A DNA stretch of 64,000 nt from an uncultured bacterium (GTDB lineage Bacteria; Verrucomicrobiota; Lentisphaeria; Victivallales; UBA1829). Numbering within the stretch: the stretch's first letter is position 1; each line of letters begins with the position of its first letter. Below the pieces are notes generated by a model. That model had not been told where the DNA came from and made no database searches. It saw nothing but the letters and a program-made list of their open reading frames with translations. The translations under genes were made by a program, and so were the position numbers. Where the stretch lies: contig CACYZF010000012.1 in assembly GCA_902778895.1 (NCBI GenBank), forward strand, positions 1 through 64,000, in the 5' to 3' direction. Shown here piece after piece: positions 14,948 to 23,420 of the stretch.

Positions 14948-15265
14948 TCAGGCTTTGAGGTAGAGTTCTTCACCGCGACTCCAGATTCCGAGGATGCAGG
15001 ACTGGCAGAGCCAGCCGAGGTCGATTTCTTCTTGGAGTTCGCTTTCGGGGAAGTTTTCTCCGCACCATTCGCATTTGTGCCACTCCTCGCCGTCTGCTAT
15101 CCATTCGCATGTTCCGTTGGGGGCGGTGATGTTGGTGAGGTAATCTTCGAAGGTCTCGGCTTCTGTTTCCCCCAGGCCTTTCAGGATTGCGTACTCGATT
15201 CTGATTTCGATGAGGCTCAGCTCTTCGCCGGTCTCGCGGTCTCTGATGACTTTTTCGTCGTCCAT
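14948..15265 (-). CDS. Zinc-ribbon array protein
   Basis: 105 residues starting MDDEKVIRDRETGEELSLIE. After a helical acidic half come CEWCGENFPESE and LCQSC, two CxxC pairs consistent with one zinc ribbon (residues about 69-92). Probably a nucleic-acid- or protein-binding adaptor; function unknown. First gene of cassette 9, with ribosome-binding site CGGAGG and separated from 14480-14890 by a hairpin. Confidence 0.6.
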   Translation of the reverse strand: MDDEKVIRDRETGEELSLIEIRIEYAILKGLGETEAETFEDYLTNITAPNGTCEWIADGEEWHKCEWCGENFPESELQEEIDLGWLCQSCILGIWSRGEELYLKA

Positions 15266-15335
15266 TTTGTGCCTCCGTCTTGGTTGGCGTTTTCGGTTCG
15301 TTCGCGGCTCGGCCTTCCTTGCCGCTCTACACCAT

Positions 15336-15366
15336 TTAATTAAGCGTGAAAATCGTTAATAGCCAG
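15336..15366 (-). promoter_or_regulatory. Array promoter element 9
   Basis: CTGGCT - 17 bp - TTAATTAA on the minus strand, with leader hairpin GCGGC/GCCGC (15304-15325). The 656-base gap 15266-15921 also contains upstream repeat units (AGTCG cores near 15483, 15541 and 15593) and a plus-strand promoter at 15872-15900. I see no gene in between. Confidence 0.65.
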
Positions 15367-15871
15367 TCGTTTTTCGATTAAATATCGATTATTAATCGCT
15401 TTTTATTCGTGCAGGAAGTGAGTGTATTTTGGATTGTCAATTTTGGCGATCTTTTGGCAGAGCATGAAATAGAAATATGTCAAGTCGAAAACGAAAGAAT
15501 TATCGAACATTCTCCCGTAATGCGAAAAACAGAAAGTCAAGTCGATTTCCGAAGAAATATCGAAAAAAGATTCGAGAAAAGAAAATGGCAAAGTCGCCGT
15601 GAGTTTTGCCGGGTTATGTTTTTATAGAAAAGACAAGTGGTTTTTCTGAAAAAATGAGGAGTAAAAATTGAAGCCTTTGCTCGGCCAGGTCCGTTTCGAT
15701 TTATGCCAAAGAATGCGAAGTTACGGCTTTTGAGCCGAGGTTGGCCCCTGGGCAGGATGCCCCTAATCCAATCGTTTATACTTTGCGCGAAACATAGCCC
15801 AAAGTCTGCGACCTTTGGCAACGTGTTGAAGAGAACGAAGCCTGGTTTTTTATAAAAACGGGTTTGTGTAC

Positions 15872-15900
15872 TTGCAAAAACTTGAACGCCAGTGTATATT
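15872..15900 (+). promoter_or_regulatory. Sigma70 promoter for the small membrane protein
   Basis: TTGCAA - 17 bp - TATATT, 22 bases before the start codon chosen at 15922. Confidence 0.65.
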
Positions 15901-15921
15901 TTGGGTAACATGGAGGCAATC

Positions 15922-16098
15922 ATGGAGTCTAATACCGGTGCATTAATTTGGCTGATTTGTCTATTCCTTTTTTTCGCAGTCGTTTCTTTTTTGGGCTTCT
16001 ATCATGGTTCAGTCACTGTAGGGGTTGCGGGAATTATTTTGATTCTTTATTTTGCCGGTATCCTTATTCAGACTAACGAAAGATTCAAAAAGAAATAG
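15922..16098 (+). CDS. Small two-helix membrane protein
   Basis: 58 residues starting MESNTGALIWLICLFLFFAV, with two hydrophobic segments (about 7-27 and 31-51) and a basic end NERFKKK. GGAGG lies just before 15922, which decides this start over two upstream ATGs. It stands alone on the plus strand at the junction of the small-gene array and the phage late genes. It could be holin-like or a superinfection-type membrane peptide; nothing decides between them. Confidence 0.55.
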   Translation: MESNTGALIWLICLFLFFAVVSFLGFYHGSVTVGVAGIILILYFAGILIQTNERFKKK

Positions 16099-16130
16099 TT
16101 GCATCCCCTGTCGTAGCAGCTAAAAAAAAT

Positions 16131-16163
16131 CCGTCAAGCCTGACCGAGGGACAGGCCTGACGG
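16131..16163 (-). terminator. Strong terminator closing the phage late operon
   Basis: Stem of 12 bp with one mismatch (CCGTCAGGCCTG / CAGGCTTGACGG, 9-nt loop); on the minus strand it is followed by ATTTTTTTTAG. It lies downstream of all minus-strand structural genes and may also stop plus-strand transcription from 15922. Confidence 0.8.
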
Positions 16164-16232
16164 AAGAAAAAAGCCCGGCAAGGTTGCGCATGGCTGGAAA
16201 CAGTCGGAGGCGTAGCCGGGAATTTGGATTGC

Positions 16233-16598
16233 TTATTTGTCGGTCAGCGCATCGACCACCTTATCCGCATCCGCTCCGGCCTCCACGAGGTCGACGGCAT
16301 ATCCGTTGATCTGCCGTCCAATTTTGACGCGGAGATTGCCGTCAGTGCCGACATTGGTGGTGGCATCGGATGCCTGGACACCGTCCGCATTGGCTTTCCC
16401 GGCAAGTTCGATTTCAACGTTGTCACGGGTGACGGCGGTGAGGGTCTTGCCGTAGCGAAGAGTGAACGAAGCCGAGAAATGTTCGGGATCGACGCCCATG
16501 TCGAAGCCGATGCCGTCACCGTAGGTCACGACGTTGTGCGAACATGCAGTCAGCAGGAGCAGGACGGGGATTCCGATGGTGAGGAAGATTTCCTTCAT
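16233..16598 (-). CDS. Phage-encoded lipoprotein
   Basis: 121 residues. The signal peptide MKEIFLTIGIPVLLLLTACS ends in a lipobox (LTAC), followed by a soluble domain of about 100 residues with no family I know. A lipoprotein at the distal end of a late operon is sometimes a lysis accessory (Rz1-like) or a superinfection-exclusion protein, but this one is longer than Rz1 and not Pro-rich. Last gene before the terminator. Confidence 0.65.
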   Translation of the reverse strand: MKEIFLTIGIPVLLLLTACSHNVVTYGDGIGFDMGVDPEHFSASFTLRYGKTLTAVTRDNVEIELAGKANADGVQASDATTNVGTDGNLRVKIGRQINGYAVDLVEAGADADKVVDALTDK

Positions 16599-16613
16599 TT
16601 TCTGGGATTCCTT

Positions 16614-16715
16614 TCAATGGTTGATAGTGAAGAATGCTGCCCCGATGAGCAGGAACAGCACAATCAGCACGAAGCCGAAGATGAACACGACGGCGAGGCT
16701 GAGGAGCTCATCCAT
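16614..16715 (-). CDS. 33-residue single-pass membrane peptide
   Basis: Starts MDELLSLAVVFIFGFVLIVL and is almost wholly one transmembrane helix. ATGGATGA overlaps the stop of 16708-17163, and AAGGCGA precedes the start. It is placed where small lysis or membrane genes are expected, but no holin family is recognised. Confidence 0.45.
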   Translation of the reverse strand: MDELLSLAVVFIFGFVLIVLFLLIGAAFFTINH

Positions 16716-17163
16716 TCGCCTTTGCCTGAGCTCGAGCCTTTTCGCAGATCGGGCATTCGCACGGAGAACACCACGCGGCCCACCCGAAGAGTTCGCAGTA
16801 GTTCCCGAATCTCCGTGCCTGGTTCCAGACGATGTAGCGACGCGGGTTGAAGAACGAGAAGGAACACTTGGCGACGGCTTTGCCGTTGCGTTTGAAGCGG
16901 GCATTGGATTCGGAGAAGGAATCCCGTGTCTTGTCGCTCTCGTGCCACTCGACATCGTGGATCAGGGCGGCCGGAGCGAGGCTGGGGTGCAGTGAGGAAA
17001 TGACCTTGCGGAGCCACTCCGGGAACGAATCGGGACCGATGCCGTTGTAGATCTTTGCCAGGTCCTCAAACGAGTACCGTTCGAGGATGTCCGTGTTTTC
17101 AAGATGGAACTTCTGAGCCTGATAGTACAGCTCAATGATAGTTTCGATGGAAGTCAATGTCAA
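16708..17163 (-). CDS. Phage protein of unknown function
   Basis: 151 residues starting MTLTSIETIIELYYQAQKFH. A HDVEWHESDKTRDSFSESN segment near residue 90 resembles the HDxxY/H-rich motif of small phage proteins sometimes placed near lysis genes. A C-terminal CSPCECPIC cluster could bind metal. The neighbouring 16614-16715 and 16233-16598 may form a lysis-type group with it; that is inferred from position only. Confidence 0.55.
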   Translation of the reverse strand: MTLTSIETIIELYYQAQKFHLENTDILERYSFEDLAKIYNGIGPDSFPEWLRKVISSLHPSLAPAALIHDVEWHESDKTRDSFSESNARFKRNGKAVAKCSFSFFNPRRYIVWNQARRFGNYCELFGWAAWCSPCECPICEKARAQAKANG

Positions 17164-17175
17164 TCCTCCTGTGTG

Positions 17176-17589
17176 TTAAACGTTCCTGAGGTCAAGCCCG
17201 GCCAGTTCCCAGCATCTGTACCACCAGGCGGGCTGGCCGAGTCCGATTTTCGCGCCACGCATGATGCACTGTTCATTTGCCCAGCTGAGTCGCTGCGAAA
17301 GCATGAGTGCCTGAACGGGGTTGTTCGCCACTGCCTCGGACTGGTCAAACAGCGGGATTTCATCCAGACCGCCGTGGAAGTCTTCATCCCCGATGAACTG
17401 GCCGATGGCGGCACAAATCGCTCGGAAGTATGCGCAGGCCGCCTCGAACTCCTGTTCCTGAGTCGGAGTACCGTCATCCGTGATGACGCCGCCAAGCTGT
17501 TCAAACAGCTCTTCCGTCATGGGGCTCATGTTCAGATACGGATCGGGCAGAGCCTTGAAGGTCTGCCCGTCGATGGTGTAAAGTTTCAT
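17176..17589 (-). CDS. Phage protein downstream of the tail fibres
   Basis: 137 residues starting MKLYTIDGQTFKALPDPYLN. No recognised family. The position directly after the last tail-fibre-like gene (14 bases) suggests a small tail or fibre-assembly protein. Acidic, with an aromatic GQPAWWYRCW stretch near the end. Confidence 0.55.
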   Translation of the reverse strand: MKLYTIDGQTFKALPDPYLNMSPMTEELFEQLGGVITDDGTPTQEQEFEAACAYFRAICAAIGQFIGDEDFHGGLDEIPLFDQSEAVANNPVQALMLSQRLSWANEQCIMRGAKIGLGQPAWWYRCWELAGLDLRNV

Positions 17590-17603
17590 GGATTATGCCT
17601 CCT

Positions 17604-20096
17604 TTATGTCGTTGTCAGCGTACCGGAGCTTGTGAGTTTCGTGCCGGAACCGGAGATTGTCTTGCGCGCATTGCTGGTGATGATGGTGGCGGAGCCGCCC
17701 ATTGTCCACGGATTCAGGTCATAATCTCCGGGTTCACCATGACCGACAATGATGTTGGCTGCGGACATAACAGTGGCTGTCGTCACGTTTGTTAAGTCAA
17801 GCACAGCCCCGGACGAGATGTAAACCGTTGCCGAAGCGCCAGCCCCCTGCGAGATCACACCATCGAAACGGTTGGAGCCGGCGAATATAATCTGCGTTCC
17901 TTTGAAGTCGGTGACTACGTTGTTTATGCCGGGACCGGGAATCGCAACAATCGCTCCACCAATAATGCAATCCTCGAATCTCACAGATGCATTGTTGAGG
18001 CAGGCCACATCGCCGAGCGTTGCCGTGTTGCCAGAAAGCACACATCTGCTGAATTGAATGCTGGGGTCTGTGCTGCCAAGATTGCCTTCAGCGTAGAGAA
18101 CACCTCCGGACGCAGCGATATTGCCGGTGAACCGACAGTCAACAAACTTGCCACGTCCTCCAGAGTCAGGATAATTTGCACCTCCTGCTCCCATGTAAAG
18201 AACGCCGCCCTTCGAGCCCGTATTGCTTGTAAAGTCACAGTTGGTGAAGAGACCGCCCGACGACCCAATCCATACCACCCCGCCATGCGTGTTATTGCCT
18301 GCAGACGCAGTAATTGCATTGCTTGCGAACGTGCAGGAATCGGCAGTGGTATAACCATATAAATGCATTGGCCCTTCTTCGGAAACGGTTCCGCCGCTAT
18401 TGCCAACAATAGAACAACGGCTCATGTTGAGGTAGCTTTCCCCATCGATTTGAACAAAGGCTCCCCTGCAGTCATCCTGATAGCCAGTGATTACACAGTC
18501 CGTAAGATTGGCCCTGTCTCCTTCCTCGGTACGGATAAGCATGCCGCTCTGCGTTGCCGAACAGTTGGTGATTGTCACGCTCGACAGGTTCATATCCCCC
18601 ATGAACATCGGTTCATCATCGTAGCTGAATCCGTTGTAGATATAAGCGTTCTCTACGGCAACCCCGCCAGATGCCTTCAGCCAGTGTTTGTTCAGGTTGA
18701 TGCAAGGCGTTATGCGCCCTTCACCCTTGAGTCCCTCGATTCTGGCACCTTGCCCGATACTCACATAAGCACCGCCCGACCCTGTCGGACCGCTTGTCAC
18801 GAGATCCGAACCCGTCCCTTCGAGATAGCAGGTTCCGCCGAATGTTATGGCTTTGTTACCTGTCATTGCAACTCTGTAAAGATTGACATTGGTGAGGTTC
18901 AGATAGCCGGAACTCGTGTTGAACGTACCGGAGATACGGGTGTCGGACCCGGCTCCGATAATATTCGTGTTCTTTTTCAGCGTCATCGTACCGCCGTCAA
19001 CGACACGTCCCGGCTCAGACATTCCTTCGGGAATGACGATCCAGCCATTGCTATTCGCCACACCATAGGCCAGTGTGCCGGACAAGGTGGATGCCCCTGC
19101 TGAGACGGTCACAGGATAACCTGCTTCTGCCCCTTCCTTGTACAGGTAAGCAAACCCGCCTCGATATTTGACAACGCAGTTGTTTCCCGCGTTGGGTGTC
19201 AAAGAGTCTGCCAGGATGAGCGGAGACACAGCCGAAACCGGATTGTTTCCGACATACACTTCAAGTCTGGCATCCGCACCATAAGCACCTGCGGAGGCGA
19301 TGGTGCCAGCACTGAGCGTAAGAGTACCAGTCGGTGCTACCTTAAACACTCCGCCCGGAGCCAGTGTCACCGTATTCGATGTGCCTTTGTCCTGAATAGC
19401 GGTCCACGTCATGGCATTCTTCATGCCTGCGGGCGTGACCCCTTTCGAGGTAATTGTTCCGGCAGAGGCTTCTGCATTTGTGGCGAAGGTCTGCGTTGCG
19501 CTGACTGCACCGTTTGTGATGGCAAGAGCAACACCATTGGATGCGGTAGTCGTGACTTTCACCGTACCGAGCTGGGTGGTCGTGGCCGAGGAGACTGTTG
19601 CTTTGATCGATCCATTCGTGTTGACGAGGGAAGCGCCGTTGGTGACAGTCGCATCGGTTTTCACCGTGCCGAACTGGTTTGCGGTTGCGGAAGACGCGAT
19701 CGCCTTCATGGTGATGCCATTCGTACCCCCCTGGAGGGAAACGCCGTTCGTGGCTGAGTTGTCGACCAAAGAGAAGATCGCCGGGCGCAGAGTGTCCTCG
19801 CCGCCAACGTATTTGTAAATCCCGTCAGCCAGGAGGAAAAGCGTATTGGTGTCCCACGGTATAGTCTTCTTCCCAGCCCATGTTCCCAGGGTCACGCACT
19901 GATACACCTTCTGCTCAGTGGGAGAGAAGTAGGTGTTTCCGACTTCGGGGTCAGAATACGGATTGTCGGTAATCTCGTTCAGCCACAGAAACGCATGCGT
20001 TGTACTGCCGACAACCGACACAAGGTTTTCGAGGGATGTCCGCGGATACAGAGCGTCCCCGCCAGTGTTTTTGATTTGAACTTTCTTGTCTGCCAT
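17604..20096 (-). CDS. Tail-fibre-like protein with beta-helix C-terminus
   Basis: 830 residues starting MADKKVQIKNTGGDALYPRT. Residues 1-35 are the tag shared by four consecutive genes and probably the attachment to the tail. The middle has tail-fibre repeats (TTTQLGTVKV, ASNGVALAITNGAVS). From about residue 380 the sequence becomes a right-handed beta-helix of the outer-membrane polymorphic-repeat type, with GGVLYMG and FVDCRFTGNxAASGGV units. Such helices bind or cleave surface polysaccharide. A longer upstream frame exists but lacks the tag and is not used. Confidence 0.75.
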   Translation of the reverse strand: MADKKVQIKNTGGDALYPRTSLENLVSVVGSTTHAFLWLNEITDNPYSDPEVGNTYFSPTEQKVYQCVTLGTWAGKKTIPWDTNTLFLLADGIYKYVGGEDTLRPAIFSLVDNSATNGVSLQGGTNGITMKAIASSATANQFGTVKTDATVTNGASLVNTNGSIKATVSSATTTQLGTVKVTTTASNGVALAITNGAVSATQTFATNAEASAGTITSKGVTPAGMKNAMTWTAIQDKGTSNTVTLAPGGVFKVAPTGTLTLSAGTIASAGAYGADARLEVYVGNNPVSAVSPLILADSLTPNAGNNCVVKYRGGFAYLYKEGAEAGYPVTVSAGASTLSGTLAYGVANSNGWIVIPEGMSEPGRVVDGGTMTLKKNTNIIGAGSDTRISGTFNTSSGYLNLTNVNLYRVAMTGNKAITFGGTCYLEGTGSDLVTSGPTGSGGAYVSIGQGARIEGLKGEGRITPCINLNKHWLKASGGVAVENAYIYNGFSYDDEPMFMGDMNLSSVTITNCSATQSGMLIRTEEGDRANLTDCVITGYQDDCRGAFVQIDGESYLNMSRCSIVGNSGGTVSEEGPMHLYGYTTADSCTFASNAITASAGNNTHGGVVWIGSSGGLFTNCDFTSNTGSKGGVLYMGAGGANYPDSGGRGKFVDCRFTGNIAASGGVLYAEGNLGSTDPSIQFSRCVLSGNTATLGDVACLNNASVRFEDCIIGGAIVAIPGPGINNVVTDFKGTQIIFAGSNRFDGVISQGAGASATVYISSGAVLDLTNVTTATVMSAANIIVGHGEPGDYDLNPWTMGGSATIITSNARKTISGSGTKLTSSGTLTTT

Positions 20097-20134
20097 GTAA
20101 GAATTCCTATGTTGTTCTCCGTCTGAGGAGTATG

Positions 20135-21241
20135 TTAAAGCCGACTGATGGACACGGTAAGGACATTTTCCTTTACGGACAAAGCGAATACCATGCCGTT
20201 TACCGAAAGAGTCCTGTTCAATTCGAGACTGCCGATGTTCGTTCCGTCTTCGGTCCGTACCTGTAACGGAACAGACCACGAAGAGCAATTCGCTCCAAGG
20301 GCATAATCCCCAGATGGCTGATCCTCTGCTACCGTTAGCGTGTATGTGACGGTGGCGTTGCCGCTCTTCGTGATTTTTGTCATATCGTTGAATCTCGGCA
20401 CTTCTCCGGGAGATATGTCCGCAATACGAAAATCCAAAATGGATTCGTGGTACATAACCATACTTCCGCCATTCAGAACGGTGCATTGTCCTGTCAGCTG
20501 TCCGCCCTCGAAGACATGAAGCGAACCTCCGCTCGAAATGGTGGCATTGCTGACATGGTTCCCGCTGTGGATCGTCGCCGACTGAGATGCCGAGAGAACC
20601 AAATCCGGGATCACAGTCTGCTCGAACTGACCGACAGCCCCGGTCGGGACACGAACGTATCCGCCGTACTCCACGATATTGGTGGCCGTTCCTCCGGATG
20701 AAACGAACAGGAGACATCCCGTGTTTGCCGTCACGTGTTCCAGATGCCCGCCTTTCTGCACTTCGATGCTGCCTTTCCGGCAGTCCACATATTGAACGTG
20801 GCCTCCAGGAATGTACATGATGCCCGGACTGTTCCAGGTCATGTCCGTGGCGGCACCACCGGATGATACCGTGAAGTTGCCGGATGTGACGGTAATCCGT
20901 TTCGCGCTGCCTCCGCTCAGGACCCGGATGAAACCGGATGTTTCTTCCGCATCCCGGAGCAAAGCGCCGGACGAAACATAGACTGTTCCGCTCAGCGTGA
21001 CACGAGCTGCCGGAGGAAAGAAATCTGGCGGGAGATACTGGCTGTCGATGCGACCGTCGCTGTCCAGCAAAGACATCCCGGTCGGCAGGAATCTGCTCTC
21101 GATACGTCCGTCGCTGTCCAGTGTCGGAACATGCACGGCTGTCGTGCCGCCGACGACATCCACCAGATTGTCGAGAGATGCCCGTGGATACAGGTTATCT
21201 CCAGCCGAGGACTTAAGTAAGATTTTCTTATTCTCAGCCAT
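20135..21241 (-). CDS. Tail-fibre-like protein with AIDA-type repeats
   Basis: 368 residues starting MAENKKILLKSSAGDNLYPR, the shared tag. Then come two LDSDGRIxSxxLP linkers and AIDA/autotransporter-like repeats (VSSGGxATxI, SSGGSLHVFEGGQL) from about residue 80 to 270. Beta-solenoid folds of this kind are typical of adhesins, so a second receptor-binding protein is inferred. Confidence 0.75.
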   Translation of the reverse strand: MAENKKILLKSSAGDNLYPRASLDNLVDVVGGTTAVHVPTLDSDGRIESRFLPTGMSLLDSDGRIDSQYLPPDFFPPAARVTLSGTVYVSSGALLRDAEETSGFIRVLSGGSAKRITVTSGNFTVSSGGAATDMTWNSPGIMYIPGGHVQYVDCRKGSIEVQKGGHLEHVTANTGCLLFVSSGGTATNIVEYGGYVRVPTGAVGQFEQTVIPDLVLSASQSATIHSGNHVSNATISSGGSLHVFEGGQLTGQCTVLNGGSMVMYHESILDFRIADISPGEVPRFNDMTKITKSGNATVTYTLTVAEDQPSGDYALGANCSSWSVPLQVRTEDGTNIGSLELNRTLSVNGMVFALSVKENVLTVSISRL

Positions 21242-21309
21242 AGAAAACCTTTCGATTTGAGTTCAAACATGCCGGGGAACAAGTCCCCGGCACAAATGAG
21301 GTTCGGGGT

Positions 21310-23343
21310 TTAAGCCAGTTCCTCGTAGGTGATGTAGGATGCGAGACGGTTGTCGAGCGCCGCTTTGACGCCAGCGCAGGTGACGGCCTTCGCCGTGTCC
21401 GTGCCGGTGGTCGCCTCGGTCGTGGAGGCCAGGATGACCGTGCCACGAGCAGAAGCAGTCGCGGCGGTTGCCGTGACCTTGATCTTCTTCGCGTTGTCGG
21501 TCGATCCATCCCACGCGAGAGCGACGCCGTTCGAAGCAGTGGTGGTGATGTCGGCGGAGATCACGTTGCTCGAAATCGCGATGCCGTTTCCTGCCGTAAG
21601 CACGGCCTGGTAGTTGTGCGTGTGGGAGCTGTTCGCCTTTTTGTCGAGCTCGGTCTTCAGCCCCTTCGGGGTAACCGCGACCACTTCGCTCGTTCCGGTG
21701 GTTGCTTCCGTGGTTGTGGCGAGGCGGACCGTACCGACTGCCGTGGTGGATGCCGCAGTGGCGGCCACGCTGACCGTACCGGAGCTGATCGCGAGGGCGA
21801 CACCGTTGGAGGCTGTGGTGCTGACCACGACGCCACCTCGTGCCGAGGTGGTGGCCGCAGGCAGAGAATACGAATAGGTGCAGCTGACGGTTCCGTTCGT
21901 AATGCTGATATTCGTGCCAGGGGTCAGAGTACCCTGCTTGCCATCGAGAGCGCTCTGCAGGCCGGAGACATCCGAGATTTCGTGGCTGTGGCTGCTTCCG
22001 GCTTTACCGTCCAGCGCATCCTGTAGGTCGGTGACGTCAGAGATGGCATGCGTGTGGCTCGTATTGGCTTTCTTATCGAGTTCAGTCTTCAGCCCTTTCG
22101 GGGTGACGGCTTTCGTCTCAATGGAGCCGGCAGTTGCTTCGGCAACGGTAGCGAGCTGAACAACGCCCTTGACTGAGGTGCTACCGTTGGCGACGCTGAT
22201 GACGCCGGAACTGATGCTGATGTTCGTTCCGATCTTGACGCCGCCGAGGACGGACGAGCTGGCAGTCGGCAGGGAGTAGCTGTACGTGCAGCTGACCGTG
22301 CCGGAGCTGATGCTGATGCCCGTTCCCGCAGTCAGGGTTCCCTGCTTGCCGTCGAGAGCGTCCTGCAGGCCACTGACATTTGCGATGCTGTGGGTGTGGC
22401 TGGAGGCCGCCTTTTTGTCGAGCTCAGTTTTCAGTCCCTTCGGGGTGACGGCAACTTCTTCACTCGTTCCAGTCGTGGCTTCCGTGGTGGTTGCCAGACG
22501 GACGGGGCCAGCCGATGCGGTCGAACCGAGGACGGCGACGGCACTGATGGTGCCGCTGGTCACGGCGATCTTGATGCCGTTGGATGCGGTCTCATCGACC
22601 TGCAGAATGCCTTTTGCCGAGGCCGAGCCGGTATTGACGGACAGAACCTCGCTGGAGATGGACAGACCGGAACCGACCTTCACCCCGCCTTTGGTCGAGC
22701 TCGAAGCGGTCGGCAGAGAATAACTGTAGGTGTTGCTGACCGTGCCGTTCGAGATGCTGATGTTCGTCCCTGCGGTCAGAGTTCCCTGCTTGGCGTCGAG
22801 GGCGTCCTGCAGGCCGGAAACATTGGAAATGCTGTGCGTGTGGGAGCTTGCCGCCTTGCCCGCGAGGGCGGAGGCGACAGCTTTTTCGGTCGGGACAACT
22901 GTATCGAGAGCAGACGAGGTCGCTCGAACACTCGTGACCGTCGAGACCTGCTTCGAAATCTCGACCATCGCGGAGCCGGACCAGCGGTAGATTTTGCTGT
23001 CTGCGAGGTTGACGTAAATCTTGCCGACCTCAGGCGTTGCTCCGGTCGTTCCCCATGTGTTGGCTGCCGTTGCAGTGTAGATTTTGAGGTTGCCGCTGGC
23101 ATTGTTGAAGTACATGTCGCCGACCGCGCAGGAGGTCGGCGCGGTGCCGGTGATTGCTTTCAAGTCGATGATGTCGTCCACATAGCTCGGAAGGTAGGAT
23201 GCATCAAGCTTACCATTGGAGTCGAGGACAGGAACGCTGACGGATACTGTGCTGCCAACAGCATCCACGAGGTTGTCGATAGACGTGCGTGGGTATAGCG
23301 CGTCTCCGCCAGTCGACTTCAGCAGGATTTTCTTATTTGCCAT
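21310..23343 (-). CDS. Long tail fibre with collagen-free repeat shaft
   Basis: 677 residues starting MANKKILLKSTGGDALYPRT. After the tag it has a GDMYFNNASGNLKIYTATAAN domain shared with 23421-24320. A shaft follows of at least four repeats of the type LDKKAxxSHTHxIxxVxxLQ, DALDGKQGTLTAGTxISIS and ATTTEATTGTSExVAVTPKGL, the usual composition of phage tail fibres. It ends without an obvious lectin tip. Confidence 0.75.
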   Translation of the reverse strand: MANKKILLKSTGGDALYPRTSIDNLVDAVGSTVSVSVPVLDSNGKLDASYLPSYVDDIIDLKAITGTAPTSCAVGDMYFNNASGNLKIYTATAANTWGTTGATPEVGKIYVNLADSKIYRWSGSAMVEISKQVSTVTSVRATSSALDTVVPTEKAVASALAGKAASSHTHSISNVSGLQDALDAKQGTLTAGTNISISNGTVSNTYSYSLPTASSSTKGGVKVGSGLSISSEVLSVNTGSASAKGILQVDETASNGIKIAVTSGTISAVAVLGSTASAGPVRLATTTEATTGTSEEVAVTPKGLKTELDKKAASSHTHSIANVSGLQDALDGKQGTLTAGTGISISSGTVSCTYSYSLPTASSSVLGGVKIGTNISISSGVISVANGSTSVKGVVQLATVAEATAGSIETKAVTPKGLKTELDKKANTSHTHAISDVTDLQDALDGKAGSSHSHEISDVSGLQSALDGKQGTLTPGTNISITNGTVSCTYSYSLPAATTSARGGVVVSTTASNGVALAISSGTVSVAATAASTTAVGTVRLATTTEATTGTSEVVAVTPKGLKTELDKKANSSHTHNYQAVLTAGNGIAISSNVISADITTTASNGVALAWDGSTDNAKKIKVTATAATASARGTVILASTTEATTGTDTAKAVTCAGVKAALDNRLASYITYEELA

Positions 23344-23420
23344 AGAGATGTTCTCCTAAAAGTTGAGGTGAGATGTGTCCCGTCCGGCCGGATGCCGGAC
23401 GGAATCAGGAGCGTTCGGGG

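Noticed and set aside
5380-15366. Integron cassette array with attC sites
   Set aside because: The repeated element lies upstream of genes with promoter-like spacing. No attC-type GTTRRRY/RYYYAAC pairs after each gene and no integron integrase are seen.
20097-20717. Upstream extension of the beta-helix fibre (to 1037 residues)
   Set aside because: It would bypass the shared N-terminal tag and overlap the 20135-21241 gene entirely in another frame.
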